A DNA stretch of 27,899 bases, taken from NCBI GenBank assembly GCA_027596195.1, contig JADGJG010000248.1, positions 1 through 27,899 on the forward strand, in the 5' to 3' direction. Origin of the DNA: Podochytrium sp. JEL0797 (Eukaryota; Chytridiomycota; Chytridiomycetes; Chytridiales; Chytriomycetaceae). A model generated the notes under the pieces. It did no database searches and was not told where the DNA came from. It saw only the letters and a list, made by a program, of their open reading frames with translations. The translations under genes were made by a program, and so were the position numbers. Of this stretch, positions 20,301-27,899 are shown piece after piece. Numbering within the stretch: the stretch's first letter is position 1; the number at the start of each line of letters is the position of its first letter.

Positions 20301-22106
20301 GAACGATTGAGGGTGAGATTTGGGTGGGTCCCCGCGAGACTGGTGCCGAGTACTTGAAGATTTCGGGGTACTGTGAGCAGATGGATGTGCACAACAAGGA
20401 GTGTACTGTGAGGGAGGCGCTTGAGTTTGCGGCCATTCTGAGGCAACCAGCGTCGGTGCCCAAGAGTGAGAAGATTGCCTATGTGACGGAGATTCTCAAG
20501 CTGTTGGAGATGGAGGAGTTGGAACACGCATTGATTGGTGATGTGGATGATGGTGTTGGTCTTTCAATGGAGGAGAGGAAGCGTTTGACGATTGGTGTCG
20601 AGCTGGTCGCGAAGCCCAAGATTCTCTTCCTTGACGAGCCCACTTCCGGTCTCGACGCGCAGGCTGCTACCAACATCATCAAACTACTCCGCAACCTCAC
20701 AGCTCAAGGATATGCTCTTGTTGTCACTATCCATCAGCCGTCCGCCCTTCTGTTCTGCGAGTTCGATCGCTTGTTGCTTCTCGGACGTGGCGGAAAGACC
20801 ATCTACTTTGGTGAACTCGGCGAGGACTCTCAGACCATGCTCGACTACTTCGAAAGAACTGGTGCCCCCAAGTGTGACGCACGTGCCAACCCGGCTGAGT
20901 ACATTCTCGAATGCATCGGTGCCGGAACCGCCATCAGCGCCAACACCATCGACTGGTTCGAGGAGTGGAAAGCCTCTCCCGAGTGCGCGACGGAACTTGA
21001 GACCTTGAAAGGAATCAAAAGAAACTCCATGGATTTTGCCGCCCAACACGTTGCCGAACTCGAGAAATCGACTGCCCGCGTCATCTCTGATGTTCCAACC
21101 GTGGGCAAGAAGACTGAGATTGTCGTGGCGAGAATGTTCAAGTCCTACTGGCGTGACCCTTCCTACAACGTTGGTCGCGTGACTTTCCAGATGATCATTG
21201 CGCTGTTGATCGGTTTGACCTTCTTCCAAGTGACGGATACCCCGCAAGGCGCTCAAAACCGCATGTTCGCTCTCTTCCAGATGGGTACCATCGGTGTCGT
21301 TCTCGTCAAGCTTGTCGTTCCCAGTTTCCTTGCCCAGCGCGAGTACGCGCTCCGTGAGCAATCTCAAGGCGCTTACACCAGTTTATCGTTTGCCGCTGCC
21401 ATTATGAGTGCCGAAGTCCCATTCGCTATTTTTGCTGCAACCGTGTTCTTTGTATTGTTTTACTGGACCGTCGGGCTGAGGGAAGCTTCAGAAAACGTCT
21501 TCTACTTCTACTGCATGTAAGCTTATTTTCGATATTGCCCTTGGGATACAATCTCGTACTAATTCCATGTTTTCCAGGCTGATTGGTTTCACTCTCTGGT
21601 CTGTTTCTTTCGGCCAAATGCTCGCTTCTGCGATCCCAAGTTACAATGTCGCTGCTGCCCTGATTCCCATCCTGACCTCCATCCTCGCTCTGTTCTGCGG
21701 TGTCACGATTTCCTACGACGACATGCCTGGATTCTACAAGTACTGGCTTTACTGGATCGACCCGTACCACTACCTGATCGAAGGCCTTCTCGTCAATGAG
21801 CTGGGTGGCCTCGCGTTGCACTGCGAAGATGACTCCATGGTCCCCGTCTTGATCCCTTCCGGCAAGACCTGCGCGGAATACTTTAAGCCGTACATCACGA
21901 TCGCCGGAGCACCAGGACTGGTCACGACTCCAGACGCGACGGGACTGTGTCTTTACTGCCCCGTGCAAGTCGGCGACACTATTTTCAAACCGCTGGGATG
22001 GAGCTACGACCACAGATGGAGAAACTTTGGAATCATGGTCGCGTTTTGGGTGTTCAACCGCGTGGTGACGGCGTTTTTCATCAGACGGTACAAGGTCAAG
22101 CGTTGA
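17369..22106 (+). CDS. Full-size PDR-type ABCG transporter (plus member of divergent pair)
   Basis: Seven exons (17369-17668, 17734-18003, 18068-18356, 18412-18997, 19070-19388, 19457-21516, 21578-22106) encode 1450 residues. Exons 2, 3, 4, 5 and 7 have exactly the same lengths as in the minus partner. Exon 1 is six bases shorter and exon 6 is 24 bases longer, the latter around the variable linker after the first TMD. NBD1 Walker A is GRPGAGCSSLL (about 168-178), with VSGGEKRRVSLAG and FDGATKGLDAASSLDF. NBD2 has GSSGAGKTTLL (about 849), LSMEERKRLTIG (about 957), ILFLDEPTSGLD and TIHQPS (about 1012). One ATP site is thus degenerate and one intact, as in fungal PDR pumps. The two TMDs carry the usual hydrophobic blocks and Cys-bearing loops. 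The protein ends in KVKR like its partner. Predicted role is ATP-driven export at a membrane; substrate unknown. Confidence 0.95.
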
Positions 22107-22154
22107 TATCTGTTTCTGTCCTTCTGCGTATTCTTCTTTTTATCTTGAGTTTCA

Positions 22155-22186
22155 AATAAACATTCAATCGCAATAAACATTCAATC
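22155..22186 (+). repeat. 17-bp tandem repeat with two AATAAA signals
   Basis: AATAAACATTCAATC occurs twice, at 22155-22169 and 22172-22186, just after the ABCG stop codon. Each unit contains AATAAA, so the duplication doubles a likely polyadenylation signal. Confidence 0.7.
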
Positions 22187-22311
22187 TACTGGGGCCTTCC
22201 AACAAAATCGCCAAAGAAAGCAATCGCAACACGTGTTTTTATCTCGCAACTGCGCGAATTCTGAGGAAAAATTTTGTTTTGTCTCCGTTGCCTTCGAAAA
22301 ATTGTCAAACA

Positions 22312-23668
22312 ATGCACCCCGACAGCGTGACTGCGAAATGGAGCCAACACGGCCCTTCCGACCCCGATATCTCCATGTCTCCGCCCCACGAGTCTCTTGA
22401 CGACTCGCTATGTAAGAACCCGGCTGCGCGCGGGATCGCTTGCGTGTCTCCAACTGACAGCTCCCCCCCTTCCACGCCTTCCGCCCCGCGCAGCCCCCAC
22501 AGACAGGTCGGAAACCTCGTACGAGTCTTGCTCCGACACCTCCGTGTACTCGTCCTACTCCCCGCGTCGCAACGTCCCGGCAACCGCGGCTCGCGCAAAG
22601 CGTCACGTCAATGTCAAAAATCTGGTGGCACCTGTCGAAACAATTTCGTTGCCAAACAACGCCTCCCTCCTCATCAACCCCAACGAAATCCTCAAACTCA
22701 ACAAATGCCCTGACCGCGGCGAATACGTGTGTCCATACCCAAACTGCGGATACGGCTGCGTCCGCCGCTATAACCTAAAAATTCATTACACGAGCCATAT
22801 TCCCCTCCAACACGCAGCCTCCACCACCGCAATCGAAACCTTTGCGTGTTTCGTATGCGGAAAAGTGATGCGCCGCCGTTTTGACATGCAGAGACACCGT
22901 CTGTGCGTGCACAACGTGCCCGTCGAATGTCGCGACGACGGCGCCGATTTCACCGGCATCGCCCTCCCCGCCTTGGAAGGGTCTCGCCGCGCGTCCTATG
23001 GAACCAGGGCGAGACCCGGTCGTGGCGAGAGAAGCTCGGGACGGAGATGGAGCACGCGTACGCTCCACGAAAGGAGGCCTGTCAAACTCGAGCGCGACGA
23101 AACGCACGTCCCTCTTGACAGTGAGAATCTGATTCATCATCACCATCACCAACAACACGTCGAAGCAATCTCGGACACGAACGACGCCCACATGAACGCA
23201 CACGATACAGAAACCGAGGACGAATCCACCGACAGTGAACAAACGCACCGCGTTTCTTCTACAAGTGAGAACGAGTCTCTCCAAAGCGCTAGCTCTTCAC
23301 AAGGATCACTCCGCGACGTGTTGGCCCTGTTTGGAGACGCTGCGCTCACCTGGAACCACATGCAACTCGACGCCGCGTTTCTCAACACGATCCGCATCGA
23401 GACGTACCCGAACCTGCGCGAGATTCAGTTTGAATTTAACGCGCAGGTGACGGTTGCGGAGGTGGACCGTATGATGCACGTGTTGAGGACGCTTCCGAGA
23501 GAGGCGAGGTTGGGACGCGTTTCGTTTGAAGGGACGAGTAGTGGGGCACATCATTTGCTGCCTCTATTTTATCGGGATGGCGAGTTGAGGGCGTTTGGGT
23601 GGGGTATGTTGGAGTTGGAGGAGTTTGGGAATCCGAGGGTGATTTGGAAACGAATGGTACGGATGTGA
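22312..23668 (+). CDS. Two-finger C2H2 zinc-finger protein with unknown C-terminal domain
   Basis: Exon 1 (22312-22411) and exon 2 (from 22494, or 22503 with an alternative AG) encode about 424 residues; the intron donor is GTAAGA, phase 1. Two C2H2 fingers are seen: YVCPYPNCGYGC...NLKIHYTSH (about residues 111-131, C-x4-C-x12-H-x4-H) and FACFVCGKVMRRRFDMQRH..CVH (about 150-173, C-x2-C-x12-H-x4-H). Such finger pairs commonly bind DNA, so a transcription factor is the first guess. A His-rich run and an acidic Thr/Glu/Ser region follow. The last 110 residues form a compact, folded-looking region (LREIQFEFNAQVTVAEVDRM, then LRTLPREARLGRVSFEG) that I do not recognise. The start is the first ATG before the splice-supported frame. 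Exact acceptor choice is uncertain. Confidence 0.8.
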
Positions 23669-24146
23669 AGAGTTTCAAAAAGACATTTGGTGCGTAAGAG
23701 GAGCAATAGACTTTTTTCTAATATATTTTTTTATTCTGGTGGGTGAGGGGTAATGAATGGAAAACTCGGTCATCCATCGGCGTGCTCACACATTTAAGCG
23801 CCGGTATTGATCATGAGCGAACGTTTGACGAGAGGCATAATGGCTGTCAAACTCGAGGGGGACATCACAAACACCACCACCTCGAGCGACACCCTCGGAG
23901 CACGAACAGGTTCTTCTTTCTACGCGTTCTGGTTTTATAGAGGGTGGTATTGAGAGGTCTCGCCTGTTACCTCACTTGTTTCCTCAGCCCGTCTGGGCTT
24001 GGGGTGGGCTTGGGCTGCGGCCGACATTTCCAAAAAAAATTGCGAAAACTTTTCTCCTGGTTAACGATCTTTGTTACCGCGGAGAAGAAAGAGAGAGAAG
24101 AATCATGCTTTCTTTTTGTTTTGCAAGAATGGTGACAACACAAAAA
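23669..24146. other. Intergenic spacer between convergent genes
   Basis: This 478-bp stretch holds the 3' ends of the C2H2 gene and the first RING/Rcat gene. It has a T-rich part after 23710 and a small perfect hairpin AGCCC-GTCT-GGGCT near 23987-24000. Open frames on both strands have no family features. I see no RNA gene. Confidence 0.4.
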
Positions 24147-24737
24147 TCAAAAACTCCCGCGTTGGGAATACAACGGCTCAAAACAACAATGCGAACTTCC
24201 GAGCAAACAAATGGCCGAACACTGATAACAAAAATGCGTGCGACAAATCGAGCACTTCATATGCAAACACCCAGAAATACGTTCAACCCCCACCCCGCAT
24301 TTTGGACAGAGGACCCACCCAAACGTCTTCACGAGGGCTTTGAACTCTGGGCCCACTCTCGACGCATCGGGCTCATTCATGTCGCGGTCGTATTCGAGGT
24401 ATTGGGCGAACTGGGAAGCGGTGAGAACGGCTTGCACGGACTCATGAGGCACTTCGCGGCCGCAACACGCAACAGGAAATCTCTGACGGTTATGCAACGC
24501 ATTCTCAGCCATACTATGCAAGCAGTCCTGACAATAAGAGTGGATGCAGCTTGTTTTGAGGGTGTCGTTGTGGCGAGTGTTGGAACCGCACGAATCGCAG
24601 TGGAGTTTTTTGGGTTTCGTTCCGCAGAGTTTACAGGTCGCGGACGAACGGAGACAGGCTTCGCAGTGTGGGTGTTTGTTGTCGCAGGTGACTGTGGCGT
24701 TCAGCAGAGGTTTTTGGCAAGTGGTGCAGGTTGGCAT
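24147..24737 (-). CDS. Small-RING / RING1 / Rcat protein, probable E3 ubiquitin ligase (copy 1)
   Basis: An intronless 196-residue protein starting at the ATG at 24735-24737. Residues 4-38 have C-x2-C-x10-C-x3-H-x2-C-x2-C-x6-C-x2-C spacing, a compact SIAH-like RING. Residues 47-93 (C..C, CIHSYCQDCL, FPVACCGREVP) resemble RING1 of fungal RBR ligases. Residues 144-173 (CPKCGVGVERISGCLHMKC..C....CYQC) match the RBR Rcat domain, with Cys157 at the place of the catalytic Cys that accepts ubiquitin. The middle IBR zinc-binding domain of normal RBR proteins is absent: no Cys lies between 93 and 143. Predicted role is ubiquitin transfer. The gene lies 95 bp downstream of a similar gene on the same strand, a tandem duplicate. 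An in-frame upstream extension exists but overlaps the neighbour and is not matched in the paralogue. Confidence 0.82.
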   Translation of the reverse strand: MPTCTTCQKPLLNATVTCDNKHPHCEACLRSSATCKLCGTKPKKLHCDSCGSNTRHNDTLKTSCIHSYCQDCLHSMAENALHNRQRFPVACCGREVPHESVQAVLTASQFAQYLEYDRDMNEPDASRVGPEFKALVKTFGWVLCPKCGVGVERISGCLHMKCSICRTHFCYQCSAICLLGSSHCCFEPLYSQRGSF

Positions 24738-24832
24738 TTTTTGGGAATCAAAACAAAACAGCGCCACCACCCAAAAAAACCACCCGAAAAGCACCATTGA
24801 GCAGACCACGCGATTCTCCCTGTAATATAACA

Positions 24833-25450
24833 TCACTGAGCACACCACGCATAACAGACTGGTGTTCCATTTTGATACATGGAAGAGCATCGATAACAGA
24901 ACTCTGCTTTGCACAAACAAACAATGTGGTTGCACCCTCCCACCTTTTCGACTCCCACACCACAGTTTGGGCAAATTCGCCAGCAGTTTTTGGAGATGAG
25001 ATCTTTCAGCTGTGCACCCGCTTGTTCCGCGACTGATGCAGCTTTGGCTGCAGCCACTGCGACTTCAATCTCACGCCCGCGTTGCAGATACTGCTCGAAT
25101 TGAGACCCAGAGAGCGCCAATCTCAAAGATTCCTGCGGTATTTCGCGGCCACAACACTTGACGGGATACACTGCTCCGTTCGGCAACGCGACCACGGCCA
25201 TCTTGATGAGGCAGTCGCTGCAATAGTTGTGCGAGCAGTGCGTCTTGAGTTTCTGGTCACACCGCATCAGCCCGCAAGAGGCGCAGCTCAAGTTTCTGCG
25301 TGACGAGTTGCAGATGGTGCATGGCAAGTTCGTGCCGAGGCAGACGGCACAGCACAAATGGCCGTTCTCGCAGCCACCCATCGTGTCCGTGGTCAATACA
25401 CTGTTGCACCCGATGCAGAGGGGGGTTGAGATTTCTGGCTTCGCTTGCAT
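24833..25450 (-). CDS. Small-RING / RING1 / Rcat protein, probable E3 ubiquitin ligase (copy 2)
   Basis: An intronless 205-residue protein with the same order as its neighbour: small RING (C12, C15, C27, H31, C34, C37, C44, C47), RING1-like segment (C56..C59, CSHNYCSDCL, YPVKCCGREIP at 94-105) and Rcat (CPNCGVGVEKVGGCNHIVC, 160-178). Cys173 occupies the catalytic position. Between RING1 and Rcat lies an Ala-rich probable helix (about 128-145) instead of an IBR domain. By family knowledge the RING would bind E2 and the Rcat Cys would accept ubiquitin. I place the start at the ATG at 25450, which matches the paralogue's short N-terminus; an ATG at 25471 would add seven residues. The protein ends soon after the last zinc ligands. 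The target is unknown. Confidence 0.82.
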   Translation of the reverse strand: MQAKPEISTPLCIGCNSVLTTDTMGGCENGHLCCAVCLGTNLPCTICNSSRRNLSCASCGLMRCDQKLKTHCSHNYCSDCLIKMAVVALPNGAVYPVKCCGREIPQESLRLALSGSQFEQYLQRGREIEVAVAAAKAASVAEQAGAQLKDLISKNCWRICPNCGVGVEKVGGCNHIVCLCKAEFCYRCSSMYQNGTPVCYAWCAQ

Positions 25451-25636
25451 GATGGTGAAGGGCCACAGCATTTTTCTTTGAAGGTGATTTTTTGACCAAA
25501 ACAAAGGTCATCGTCACCCCAGTGGCATAGGGCAGCATTCCAGCGCGTGAGTAATAAGGAGGTCCTGGGGGGCTTGAAGGGGGGAATCGAGACCCCAAGA
25601 ATCAAAGAATCATCGAAGAAAAATATTTGGAAATTG

Positions 25637-27664
25637 ATGGATGCATCCTCCTCCTCCTCGGCGACTGGGACACCCCCTGCAGCAGCAGCAAGCGAAGCGT
25701 TGGTGAGTTGTTGCTAGGCGTTGCTAGGCAGCGTTGACTAGGGAGTGACTAGAGAGTGACTAGGCGAAAAAGACAGGCAGCCGACGACTCAGCGCTGCTC
25801 AGACGGCGGTGCTTGTTGCCGCGATGGCGTCTGGCTGCGACGCGACCAACAAACACTTTGCGTGGCGCGCGCGCCTCGCCAAAGAAGTCGGCGTCAGCGA
25901 CGCGCAGCGCATCAAAGTCTGGTTCTTGAACCACAGAAGAAAGCGAGAAACACTGCGCAAAAACGACAACGAGTCTCTACTGCCAAACGAGGACACAGAG
26001 TCTAGAGATCCCGCCCTGCGCTCAAGAAAGAAGCAAACCATCGAACGCCGCCAGGAGACCTTCCGCGAGAAGCCAACGGGTGTGATGCAAACTCGCATCG
26101 ACAGGGCAACTCAAACCACAATGCGTCTGCTCTCCACCCTCAAAGTATCAAAAGTACATGTCGTCTATAGAGTCATCTCATCGACAAACGGCACGAGCTA
26201 TACCTGCTCAATCAAGCAACGTCCCGAATGCGAGTGTATTGATTTCGAAATGGGCAAAAACTGCAAGCACATTGTGAGTCCAATTTCAGCCTGTTTGAGA
26301 GTATGCTCCTGATTGCCATTCGCCACAGCTGTTTGTCTTTCTCAAAGTCTTGAAACTCGACCCCACGAATCCCTTGGTGTTTCAGAAGGCTCTTTTGTCG
26401 ACCGAATTGGAAACCATGTTTGAGGATGCCAAGAAACACGATCCCGTGTACGTTGTACGTATATTTCGACCTATTTTGAGTCCGCAGGAGCCTCTCTGAT
26501 TCCAATTGCCTGTTCATATTTAGCATTCCCAAACCCAAAAAAATCGTGTTCCCGGCCGATTGGACCCTGTGAAACGCGTTCCATTGTCCACTACGCCGTG
26601 TCCCGCTTGCTATGAACCCTTTTTAGAACCCGACAACCTTTCGGACGCGGTGTGGTGCGAATACTCGTGTGGCGGGAACGTGCATGCCAACTGTTACGCG
26701 CTATGGAAAAAGGCGACTGGAAAATGCAATCTCCTGGTACACACGACACCCTCCCACTTTGCCCTCTTTTTTTGAAAACTCAAACCTTCCCCTCCCGCAG
26801 ACCAAATGCCTTCATTGCGGTGGCGCCATGACAGAATACGATCACAAGGTCAACGCGAAACTCCAATCCTCGATCCCGAACAACCTCCATCCCACTTCCC
26901 TCGCTCCGCCCTCTCTCTCGATTTCAGAATCCGCATCGACCGCTTCCCCAGACACTCACTCGGAACACCAAGACGCGTCCCTGAACCCCCCGAAATCGAA
27001 ACGACAAAAGCGATCAACAAAAACAACTACCCCATTGCTCACCCCGACACCCGCCACGTCGTCTGCACCCTCCACCTCTCCGCGTCCCACCACCCGCGTT
27101 CTCGCGTCTCACTTGAATATTTCTCGTCTCGATATCCGCCCTTCACCGGGGGGTGTAGTGGCGCCCGCAAACAATACCCACTTGTTCAATGCGACCGATT
27201 GGATCCATTCGAATACCTCCACAACATTGCAGCAACAACACGCATCCTCATCATCGACGCGGTTCGATTCCCCATCGATGCAACAACTCACGACGCTTTC
27301 AACCCCATTACTCAACACGTTCCCGTTCGGCGGGACTTTGACTCCGTCCATTTCGAACCCGTTATTGAACCCAGCGTTTTTCTTGCCGCCTTCGTTTAAT
27401 GTGGCTCCGCCGGCGTCTAATCCACAGCAACAGCCGCTGTCGCAGCAGCAATCGGCTATGACGATGCAACAGTCTTTGGATTCGGTGTTGGCGCATATGG
27501 AGACGCAGAGTCAACAGCTTGTGCAGCAGATTGCGCAGCAGCGACAGCAGCAGCAGAATGGGGTTGGGACGGTGGGGGTCGGGTCTTTGTCGGTCACAGG
27601 CGGTGGTGGAATGCATTCGTTGGAATTGTCGATTTTGGAACATGAAAAGTGGCTTTATAGATGA
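25637..27664 (+). CDS. Homeodomain-SWIM-RING fusion protein
   Basis: Well-supported exons are 26329-26454, 26524-26736 and 26801-27664, preceded by a long exon ending at 26273 (introns 55, 69 and 64 bp). The 5' end is less sure. The likely first exon starts at the ATG at 25637 and joins at about 25698/25781 or 25706/25777, giving about 585 residues. Residues 20-85 form a homeodomain-like region: RRLSAAQTAVLVAAM (helix 1), RARLAKEVGVS (helix 2) and KVWFLNHRRKRE (recognition helix, with conserved W, F, N and R). In the same open exon follows a SWIM zinc finger, CECIDFEMGKNCKH (about 171-184), then LFVFLKVLKLDPTNPLVFQK. Next is a RING-like domain (CPACYE, VWCEYSCGGNVHANC, CLHCG; from about 253). 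The C-terminal 250 residues are Ser/Pro/Gln-rich. SWIM-RING proteins are known ubiquitin ligases; the homeodomain suggests DNA binding. The combined function is inferred. Confidence 0.82.
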
Positions 27665-27796
27665 TTTTTTTCTTCGCGTTTTTTTTGGGAAAAAACTAAA
27701 CTGCTTTTTAAGTACGCTCATGCTTCTAGAATTTACTTCTCCTTCCGTTTTTTTTTTGTAAAAAAGAAAACCAACATGTATTTCTTTATGACCGAT
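27665..27796. other. 3' flank of the last gene
   Basis: AT-rich flank with T and A runs. No gene or clear AATAAA is seen. Confidence 0.4.
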
Positions 27797-27899
27797 GCGC
27801 GGGGGGCCCGGGGCGCCGGGCGCCCCCCGAGCCGCGGCGGCGCGGTGGCCGGGAGCTGAGGCGCGCGACGAGGGGCGGGAGCAGCGCGCGCGCCGGGCG
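27797..27899. other. Extreme GC-rich terminal segment with hairpin
   Basis: Composition changes abruptly from AT-rich flank to about 95% G+C. CGGGGGGC (27800-27807) and GCCCCCCG (27822-27829) are perfect inverted arms around another G+C inverted repeat. No coding sense is seen, and nothing else in the window has this composition. It may be a contig-end artefact, a foreign or misjoined sequence, or a real GC-rich repeat at the edge. Confidence 0.7.

Noticed and set aside
19451..20527. 358-codon open frame on the minus strand
   Set aside because: Antisense shadow of the plus ABCG exon 6; its repetitive translation mirrors codon bias.
23987..24000. Small hairpin as a terminator or RNA gene
   Set aside because: A five-base-pair stem is too short to mean anything in a eukaryotic intergenic region, and no RNA family features surround it.
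23976..24800. 274-codon open frame on the plus strand
   Set aside because: Antisense to the zinc-ligand-rich RING/Rcat gene, whose Cys/His spacing is repeated in the neighbouring paralogue.
24738..24974. N-terminal extension of the first RING/Rcat protein
   Set aside because: It would overlap the end of the upstream paralogue, is hydrophobic without a clear signal sequence, and has no match in copy 2.
26669..27664. Use of the whole open frame before 26801 in the last gene
   Set aside because: The part upstream of 26801 is out of frame with the RING exon. Splicing at 26736/26801 completes the RING with CLHCG.

Overview
This is nuclear DNA from a microbial eukaryote, most likely a fungus or a close relative. 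The clues are dense intron-bearing genes, introns of 46-190 bp with GT..AG ends and frequent CTAAY branch-site-like motifs, two full-length PDR-type ABCG transporters with the degenerate first ATPase site typical of fungal pumps, RING/Rcat proteins whose RING resembles fungal RBR ligases, and a SWIM-RING ligase. The species cannot be named from this window. No rRNA, tRNA, CRISPR array or transposon was seen.

Layout. Positions 1-180 hold the 5' end of a ribosomal protein uL6 (RPL9) gene on the minus strand, cut by the window edge. Positions 1035-7291 hold five plus-strand genes (called A1-A5 here) with Ser/Pro/acidic, poorly conserved bodies. Each ends in a short exon, always after a phase-1 intron, that encodes a similar module of about 35-45 residues. 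I do not recognise this family. A broken copy of the last A5 exon follows at 7400-7673. Positions 7706-10721 carry two tandem DGAT2-family acyltransferases and 10987-11984 an ERI1-like DEDDh exonuclease. Two PDR transporters lie head to head (12079-16809 minus, 17369-22106 plus) around a shared 559-bp promoter region and keep all six intron positions. A two-finger C2H2 protein follows (22312-23668 plus), then two minus-strand paralogues combining a small RING, an RBR-type RING1 and an Rcat domain (24147-24737 and 24833-25450). The last gene is an unusual homeodomain-SWIM-RING fusion (about 25637-27664 plus). The window ends in about 100 bp of almost pure G+C that does not resemble anything else here.

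The theme is local duplication: five A genes plus a fragment, two DGAT2, two ABCG and two RING/Rcat genes, each set adjacent. Coherent roles that can be inferred are translation (uL6), neutral-lipid synthesis at the ER (DGAT2 pair), RNA 3'-end trimming or small-RNA turnover (ERI1), export of hydrophobic compounds or lipids at a membrane (ABCG pair), and ubiquitin ligation (RING/Rcat pair, SWIM-RING protein). The best candidates for something undescribed are the A1-A5 family and the homeodomain-SWIM-RING protein. All gene models were built by eye from reading frames, splice sites and comparison between paralogues.
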